DNA from: an uncultured Desulfobacterales bacterium
GTDB taxonomy: Bacteria > Desulfobacterota > Desulfobacteria > Desulfobacterales > JAFDCJ01
Reading direction: 5' to 3'
NCBI GenBank assembly: GCA_945787595.1
Contig: CALZJV010000469.1
Coordinates: 1-5,184 of the forward strand
DNA length: 5,184 bases
Positions 1 to 5,184 of this stretch are shown piece by piece. Both the position numbers and the translations under genes were made by a program. The stretch's first letter is position 1. Every line of letters starts with the position of its first letter. The notes beneath the pieces are model-generated. The model saw only the letters and a list, made by a program, of their open reading frames with translations. It was not told the DNA's origin and did no database searches.

Positions 1-88
1 TCATGTCACCGACTTCAACCAGCACCTGGACGATTGTTCCCGATTCGACATTCTCACTGATTTCCGGAATTTTGACTTCCTCTATCAT
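1..88 (-). CDS. aceF: Pyruvate dehydrogenase E2 (dihydrolipoamide acetyltransferase), N-terminal fragment
   Basis: Only the first 29 codons are inside the window; the gene continues past position 1. The product begins MIEEVKIPEISENV and continues through SGTIVQVLVEVGDM. This matches the first strands of a lipoyl (biotinyl-lipoyl) domain, where the pattern of a proline-containing first strand, a Gly-Thr/Ile turn and V-x-V-GD is typical of 2-oxoacid dehydrogenase E2 proteins. The lipoylated lysine would lie just beyond the edge. E2 transfers the acetyl group from the E1-generated hydroxyethyl-ThDP to CoA and forms the core of the cytoplasmic complex. Placement directly downstream of aceE on the same strand supports a pyruvate-specific E2 rather than a 2-oxoglutarate or branched-chain one. 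The ATG start is supported by a TAAGGAG ribosome binding site five bases upstream. The lipoyl-domain call is firm. The aceF name rests mostly on the neighbour, since another lipoyl-domain protein could begin the same way. Confidence 0.85.
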   Translation of the reverse strand, partial: MIEEVKIPEISENVESGTIVQVLVEVGDM

Positions 89-93
89 ACCGA

Positions 94-100
94 CTCCTTA
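94..100 (-). promoter_or_regulatory. Ribosome binding site of aceF
   Basis: On the minus strand the sequence reads TAAGGAG, then TCGGT, then ATG at position 88. This is a near-perfect Shine-Dalgarno sequence with five-base spacing and it fixes the start of the E2 gene. It is much stronger than the site in front of aceE. Confidence 0.85.
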
Positions 101-115
101 AAGGCACTAATTAAA

Positions 116-144
116 TGTATAGAAATTTCTACAATTTATTGAAA
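116..144 (-). promoter_or_regulatory. Possible weak promoter in front of aceF
   Basis: On the minus strand TTTCAA (139-144) is separated by 17 bases from TATACA (116-121), about 28 bases upstream of the aceF start. The -10 match is fair and the -35 match is poor. The region is very AT-rich, so chance matches are common. A separate aceF promoter would make sense given the 358-bp spacer after aceE, but this is inference only. Confidence 0.25.
120..131. promoter_or_regulatory. Perfect 12-bp palindrome upstream of aceF
   Basis: TAGAAATTTCTA is a perfect 12-bp palindrome located 32 bases upstream of the aceF start. It lies mostly within the spacer of the weak candidate promoter and overlaps its -10 by two bases. 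That position would suit an operator for a dimeric repressor. No regulator family is recognised from the sequence, and an AT-rich palindrome of this size can arise by chance. Confidence 0.3.
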
Positions 145-183
145 TCAAAGTATTTTTTACGGTGATTGTCTTGATGAGCCGTA

Positions 184-220
184 TGGAATGATAGAATATT
201 GGAATGATGGAATATTGGGT
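184..220 (-). repeat. Degenerate 8-bp tandem repeat array A (TTCCA units, minus strand)
   Basis: On the plus strand TGGAA or a one- or two-base variant starts at 184, 192 (TAGAA), 200, 208 and 216 (TGGGT), exactly every 8 bases. Read on the minus strand these are TTCCA units separated by three variable bases. The array is the reverse-oriented partner of array B at 380-431. Positions 207-218 (ATGGAATATTGG) are the exact reverse complement of 405-416, and 181-189 is the exact reverse complement of 410-418. The origin is unknown; see the findings. Confidence 0.75.
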
Positions 221-250
221 ATGAAAAGCGGAAAAAGATCTATTCTACAA

Positions 251-271
251 AAAATGTAGTGTCTACATTTT
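251..271. repeat. AT-rich hairpin in the aceE-aceF spacer
   Basis: AAAATGTAG (251-259), a three-base loop TGT, and CTACATTTT (263-271) form a perfect 9-bp stem. A second CTACA at 245-249 can pair with the same TGTAG (255-259), giving an alternative stem. On the minus (transcribed) strand the hairpin ends in a run of six T, so it could be a weak terminator or pause site between aceE and aceF. The stem is too AT-rich for a confident terminator call. Confidence 0.45.
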
Positions 272-332
272 ATGATGATGCCCGTCAGACATCCATTATC
301 TGCTTTCACCTCAAAAAATATGACAATATTAC

Positions 333-368
333 GAGAAAATCAAAACAATTATGTTCGTTTTGTTTCTC
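333..368. repeat. 12-bp bulged hairpin in the aceE-aceF spacer
   Basis: GAGAAA (333-338) pairs with TTTCTC (363-368), and CAAAAC (341-346) pairs with GTTTTG (357-362). This leaves a two-base bulge (AT, 339-340) and a ten-base loop (347-356). It is the longest continuous pairing in the spacer and lies between the two octamer arrays. No U-run follows it on either strand, so it is not a standard intrinsic terminator. It may fold in the aceE-aceF transcript or mark the inside of a small element. Confidence 0.5.
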
Positions 369-379
369 TAAACCCATCT

Positions 380-431
380 TTCCAATATCCCAGAACCCAT
401 GATTCCAATATTCCATACTTCCAGCATTCCA
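380..431 (+). repeat. Degenerate 8-bp tandem repeat array B (TTCCA units, plus strand)
   Basis: TTCCA occurs at 403, 411, 419 and 427, exactly 8 bases apart. Degenerate units precede it: TTCCA at 380, TCCCA at 388 and ACCCA at 395. The three bases between the cores vary (ATA, TAC, GCA). The array points opposite to array A, and together they form imperfect inverted repeats around the central spacer. It ends 16 bases before the aceE stop codon and abuts the GC hairpin at 435-447. Confidence 0.75.
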
Positions 432-434
432 ATT

Positions 435-446
435 GGGGCGAAGCCC

Positions 447-447
<1 letters not shown>
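435..447 (-). terminator. GC hairpin overlapping the aceE stop codon (weak terminator candidate)
   Basis: GGGGC (435-439) and GCCCC (443-447) form a 5-bp GC stem around a three-base loop. On the minus strand the final G of the aceE TAG stop is the first base of the stem. The stem is followed by AATTGG and not by a T-run, so intrinsic termination is unlikely. It could stabilise the 3' end of the aceE message or belong to the adjoining octamer array. Confidence 0.25.
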
Positions 448-3131
<2,684 letters not shown>

Positions 3132-3138
3132 ATATTTG

Positions 3139-3145
3139 TCTCTCT
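3139..3145 (-). promoter_or_regulatory. Weak ribosome binding site of aceE
   Basis: On the minus strand AGAGAGA precedes the ATG at 3131, with its last G eight bases away. It is only a partial Shine-Dalgarno match, but it is the best among the three in-frame start candidates (3245 GTG, 3164 ATG, 3131 ATG), so it decides the start. Confidence 0.5.
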
Positions 3146-3235
3146 GCAGTTGAATTCTTTCCATCCGAAATGGGGCGCATACAGGCCGGACAAACCTTTC
3201 CTTGGAAGCAAATTCGACCCCATCATTAGTAAAGG

Positions 3236-3263
3236 AGTATAACACTTGAACGGCATATGTAAG
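3236..3263 (-). promoter_or_regulatory. Candidate proximal aceE promoter
   Basis: On the minus strand CTTACA (3258-3263) and TATACT (3236-3241) are separated by 16 bases. The -10 matches consensus at five of six positions and the -35 at four of six. Transcription from here would start near 3229, giving a leader of about 100 bases before the ATG at 3131. It would also place the alternative GTG at 3245 outside the message. Confidence 0.45.
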
Positions 3264-3265
3264 TG

Positions 3266-3298
3266 GCGGAAAATTGCGGGGCGCCTAAGAATTTCCGC
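3266..3298. promoter_or_regulatory. Inverted repeat between the two aceE promoters
   Basis: GCGGAAAATT (3266-3275) and AATTTCCGC (3290-3298) are reverse complements apart from one extra A, separated by 14 bases that include the palindrome GGCGCC (3280-3285). It lies just upstream of the proximal -35 and within the leader of the distal promoter. It could be an operator or an RNA hairpin. No known regulator motif is recognised. Confidence 0.35.
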
Positions 3299-3319
3299 TT
3301 TGCCTAATTTAAGAGTTAA

Positions 3320-3346
3320 TTTATAGATTCGAAGATTGATTGTCAA
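3320..3346 (-). promoter_or_regulatory. Candidate distal aceE promoter with consensus -35
   Basis: On the minus strand a perfect TTGACA (3341-3346) is followed after 15 bases by TATAAA (3320-3325), or after 17 bases by TAAATT. The spacing to TATAAA is short, but both boxes are strong sigma-70 matches in an AT-rich context. The leader to the aceE start would be about 180 bases. A 14-bp palindrome sits three bases upstream of the -35. Confidence 0.5.
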
Positions 3347-3349
3347 CTG

Positions 3350-3363
3350 CTTTCATCTGAAAG
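3350..3363. promoter_or_regulatory. Palindrome adjoining the distal aceE -35 box
   Basis: CTTTCA and TGAAAG are perfect inverted repeats separated by two bases. The site is three bases upstream of the TTGACA box, a position typical of an activator or repressor binding site. The binding protein is unknown. Confidence 0.35.
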
Positions 3364-3375
3364 ACCGGTGCGGTC
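3363..3375. repeat. Small GC hairpin upstream of the aceE promoter
   Basis: GACCG (3363-3367) and CGGTC (3371-3375) form a 5-bp stem around GTG, sharing one base with the neighbouring palindrome. On the minus strand it is followed by only TTTC, so a terminator for upstream transcription is weakly supported at best. From 3376 to 3530 I see no gene, RNA or convincing signal beyond the short palindrome GCCATATGGC at 3495-3504. Confidence 0.25.
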
Positions 3376-3530
3376 GATTGTCGGGAAAAGCGGAGGAAAA
3401 ACTGTCTTAGTCTGTTAGAAAGATATCCGCTCGACGGTTATCTCAATTCATCACATGCTAAAACGCACCAGGATATTCTATTCTCAGTAGTCTTGCCATA
3501 TGGCTTTATAGGCAAATTAATTCTATGTTA

Positions 3531-3884
3531 TCAAATCCAAAGATCGGACCCCTTTATTTGGTCGATCACATCGGATCGAATCTGAAAGGCGGCCGCGCCC
3601 TGGATTACAGCAAAGCCGACCAGACAATATAAAAGGGCCAGACGCGCCGGCTGAAAGATCTTTTTCCCGTGGCGAGCTGTTGCCTGAAAAAGATTGTGGG
3701 TCAACGACTCGCGTAAGAGGCTGACAAGCAGGGAACCGATGGCCCAGAGAATCATTAATTTCCCGGTTAGCCCAAACTATGCGGCCCGATAAAGGATGCC
3801 AGGCCAATTTTAGAATAAGACAGCGATCGCAAAAAGAATCAGGCTGAGGCCGGGACACAATATTTTGCGCAACATAGAATCCAT
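3531..3884 (-). pseudogene. Probable pseudogene of a small three-helix membrane protein
   Basis: One reading frame from the ATG at 3884 to the TGA at 3531 would encode 117 residues but is broken by TAA at codon 25 (3810-3812) and TAG at codon 36 (3777-3779). The flanking translation is coherent. A hydrophobic helix (about residues 5-24, LRKILCPGLSLILFAIAVLF) precedes the first stop. After the second stop comes a helix at about 37-57 (including MILWAIGSLLVSLL) and a third at about 82-99 (LALLYCLVGFAVIQGAAA), ending in a polar tail. Both stops are one C-to-T change from glutamine codons (CAA, CAG), which would restore a continuous protein. Alternatively only the last 74 codons, from the ATG at 3755, are expressed as a two-helix protein; the upstream CGGGA is a poor ribosome binding site. 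The family is not recognised. It lies 102 bp downstream of mscS and may once have been co-transcribed with it. Confidence 0.45.
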
Positions 3885-3986
3885 TCTGAATATGGTCCGT
3901 ATTATGCGTCGATATCGCTCATTAATGTAACACCTCACTGGTTTTATGATTCCCGTTTTTCATCCGGAGTTAGCAGTCGCCTTGGT

Positions 3987-4835
3987 TTATTCAACTTTGT
4001 AGGTCATAGTAATCATCCAGGAAGCATAATCCGGATAGGATTTTTTAAGTACCTGGACCACTTTTTCTTTGAACGTCTCTTCGATGATTTTTATTTGTCC
4101 CGGCCAAAGCTTGAACTTGATACGCAGATAACGCCATTGACCATCCTTGACATCCTTGATCCCGAATATTTCCGGTGTGGCCAGAATGATAGATCTGTGT
4201 TGGTTGTGCATGCCCTTGCCAATTGCCTGAATCGCTTGGGACATCTCCTTTTCATCGATCTCCTGCGGCAATTGTATGTCGACGTAAGCACGGATGCAGC
4301 CGCCGCGAAACTGGCTAATGGTAGCAATATTTCTGTTGGGGATTAAAATCCGCTGACCGTGCAAGTTAATCAGCACGGTGAATCTAAGTCCGATGCTGTC
4401 GACCTTGCCGATTTCATCGCCCAGTTTAACCATTTCCCCGATAGTTAGTGCATCCGAAAAAATCAGCGTGAGACCGATCACCAGATCCTGCACAAATCCT
4501 TGCAGACCAAAACCAACAGCCAATCCGATGACCGTTGCGCTGGCAAAATAAGTCGTCAGTGAAATTTTAAATTCGCGCAGAATCATACCGACGGTCACGA
4601 AATAAATGGTAAACGTCACAGCACTGACCAAGATGGTAATGATGGTGGCAAGCTTGGGATATCTCCGAGTCAGGATCTCTTCTGATGTTTCCTTACTGTC
4701 CACCTTCATCGTCAACAGATATTGGCTGAACCGGCGGATGGCCTTGACGGTAAAATTTGTGGCCACAGCCAAAACGATTACGAGAAGAATTCTCAAAATC
4801 GGGTTCATCTCGGTTAAGATATCTAACAGTTTCAT
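3987..4835 (-). CDS. Small MscS-family mechanosensitive ion channel
   Basis: The 282-residue protein has the MscS architecture: TM1 at about 12-30, TM2 at about 62-86, and the pore-lining TM3 at about 96-127, where the small-residue stretch ATVIGLAVGFGLQGFVQDL matches the MscS pore helix. The beta domain follows (about 130-175), with the signatures IGEMVKLGDEIGKV and ILIPNRNI, and then an alpha/beta C-terminal domain to residue 282. Such channels open under membrane tension and release solutes during hypo-osmotic shock from the inner membrane. The length matches E. coli MscS (286). The start is fixed because two in-frame TAA codons lie one codon upstream of the ATG at 4835. There is no strong ribosome binding site (TTGGTAATAAAAA precedes the ATG). 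The corA-like gene lies 191 bp upstream on the same strand. The family call is firm. Whether it is the main MscS or a YnaI/YbdG-like paralogue cannot be told. Confidence 0.93.
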   Translation of the reverse strand: MKLLDILTEMNPILRILLVIVLAVATNFTVKAIRRFSQYLLTMKVDSKETSEEILTRRYPKLATIITILVSAVTFTIYFVTVGMILREFKISLTTYFASATVIGLAVGFGLQGFVQDLVIGLTLIFSDALTIGEMVKLGDEIGKVDSIGLRFTVLINLHGQRILIPNRNIATISQFRGGCIRAYVDIQLPQEIDEKEMSQAIQAIGKGMHNQHRSIILATPEIFGIKDVKDGQWRYLRIKFKLWPGQIKIIEETFKEKVVQVLKKSYPDYASWMITMTYKVE

Positions 4836-4928
4836 TTTTTATTACCAATTCAATCGATTCAACGAATAAATTTGAAAGGTTGGGATTTGAGTGGTTCAAT
4901 GCCGCATATTTCTATTATTTATTCCTCT

Positions 4929-4945
4929 AGTATAACCGGTCGGTT
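4929..4945 (-). promoter_or_regulatory. Possible mscS -10 box with adjoining inverted repeat
   Basis: On the minus strand TATACT (4929-4934) is a good -10 hexamer about 95 bases upstream of the mscS start. Just upstream lies AACCG-AC-CGGTT (4934-4945), a 5-bp inverted repeat that could be an operator. No acceptable -35 is seen at the expected distance, so this would need an activator, or the match is chance. Confidence 0.25.
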
Positions 4946-4982
4946 CTGCCTGCAGTTGATGCTGACTGCCAACAGCCACAGG

Positions 4983-5017
4983 TAGGATATCTCAGTATTA
5001 TCGAGCATGCTATCCTA
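4983..5017. repeat. Inverted repeat downstream of the CorA stop codon
   Basis: TAGGATA (4983-4989) and TATCCTA (5011-5017) are perfect 7-bp inverted repeats with a 21-base loop, ten bases after the CorA stop. The loop is long and no T-run follows on the minus strand, so it is not a convincing intrinsic terminator. It could still be a 3' stabilising hairpin. Confidence 0.3.
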
Positions 5018-5026
5018 GCGAATCAG

Positions 5027-5184
5027 TCATAACCACTTCTTTTTTCTGAAAAATATCAACATTACAGCTACGACGGCAAGCATTGCGCCCCAAAAAAAGA
5101 AGTAGCTGTATTTAAATTTGAGTTCGGGTAAATACTCGAAATTGGTGCCATAAATGCCGGCAATAAATGTGAGCGGGATAAATA
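5027..5184 (-). CDS. corA: CorA-family divalent metal transporter, C-terminal fragment
   Basis: Only the last 51 codons and the TGA stop are present; the gene begins beyond the right edge. The fragment starts in the end of the first transmembrane helix (FIPLTFIAGIYG), passes through the periplasmic signature loop (YGTNFEYLPEL), and enters the second helix (about YSYFFFWGAMLAVVAVMLIFF). It ends in the basic tail RKKKWL, the typical CorA finish. CorA pentamers conduct Mg2+ (also Co2+ and Ni2+) across the inner membrane. The usual GMN selectivity triad reads GTN here, with the flanking YG-x-NFE-x-x-PEL pattern preserved. The family call is firm from topology and flanking motifs. The substrate is less certain because the triad is changed, and a zinc-type (ZntB-like) role cannot be excluded from this fragment. 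Confidence 0.88.
   Translation of the reverse strand, partial: FIPLTFIAGIYGTNFEYLPELKFKYSYFFFWGAMLAVVAVMLIFFRKKKWL

Noticed and set aside
184..431. CRISPR array
   Set aside because: The repeating unit is only 8 bases, degenerate, and lacks spacers of 25-40 bases; there are no cas genes.
3132..3245. Upstream in-frame GTG (3245) or ATG (3164) as the aceE start
   Set aside because: Neither has a ribosome binding site, the extra residues have no counterpart in AceE proteins, and a good -10 box overlaps the region just inside the GTG.
3495..3504. GCCATATGGC palindrome as a terminator
   Set aside because: With a realistic loop the stem is only three pairs and no T-run follows on either strand.
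3777..3812. Programmed stop readthrough or pyrrolysine insertion in the small membrane-protein frame
   Set aside because: One stop is TAA, which does not encode pyrrolysine, and no readthrough context is evident. Two nonsense mutations are simpler.
3523..3858. Alternative 111-codon minus-strand frame over the pseudogene region
   Set aside because: Its translation is proline-, serine- and arginine-rich with no membrane or domain pattern, whereas the frame chosen gives coherent hydrophobic helices on both sides of its stops.
4693..4899. Minus-strand 68-codon frame overlapping the start of mscS
   Set aside because: It mostly overlaps the clear MscS coding region in another frame and has no recognisable content or ribosome binding site.

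Overview
The window comes from a bacterial chromosome in which every recognisable gene lies on the minus strand. Reading in the direction of transcription (right to left), it holds the 3' end of a CorA-family metal-ion transporter gene, a complete small MscS-type mechanosensitive channel gene, the decayed remains of a short membrane-protein gene, a complete aceE (pyruvate dehydrogenase E1) and the first 29 codons of the E2 gene (aceF-like). The homodimeric, roughly 890-residue AceE type points to a Gram-negative bacterium. The AT-rich spacer carrying degenerate TTCCA octamers reminds me of sulfate-reducing Desulfobacterota, but that assignment is only a tentative inference.

Layout: 5027-5184 is the CorA C-terminus with a GTN in place of the usual GMN signature. 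4836-5026 is a spacer with a possible mscS promoter. 3987-4835 is mscS. 3531-3884 is a pseudogene candidate, a three-helix membrane protein with two in-frame stops. 3132-3530 is the aceE upstream region, with two candidate promoters and several inverted repeats. 447-3131 is aceE. 89-446 is an unusually structured aceE-aceF spacer, and 1-88 is the start of aceF.

Functionally, aceE and aceF encode the first two components of the pyruvate dehydrogenase complex, which converts pyruvate, CoA and NAD+ to acetyl-CoA, CO2 and NADH. The E3 gene (lpd) is not visible and may lie beyond position 1. CorA and MscS are separate membrane transport and osmotic-safety functions with no evident link to the pyruvate dehydrogenase genes.

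The most unusual part is the 358-bp aceE-aceF spacer. It contains two oppositely oriented arrays of a degenerate 8-bp unit (core TTCCA) facing each other across about 160 bp. Two further hairpins lie between them, and a GC hairpin overlaps the aceE stop codon. The whole resembles a small non-autonomous element or a structured intercistronic region. No CRISPR, tRNA, rRNA or transposase gene was seen, and I found no clear evidence of a wholly new multi-gene system.
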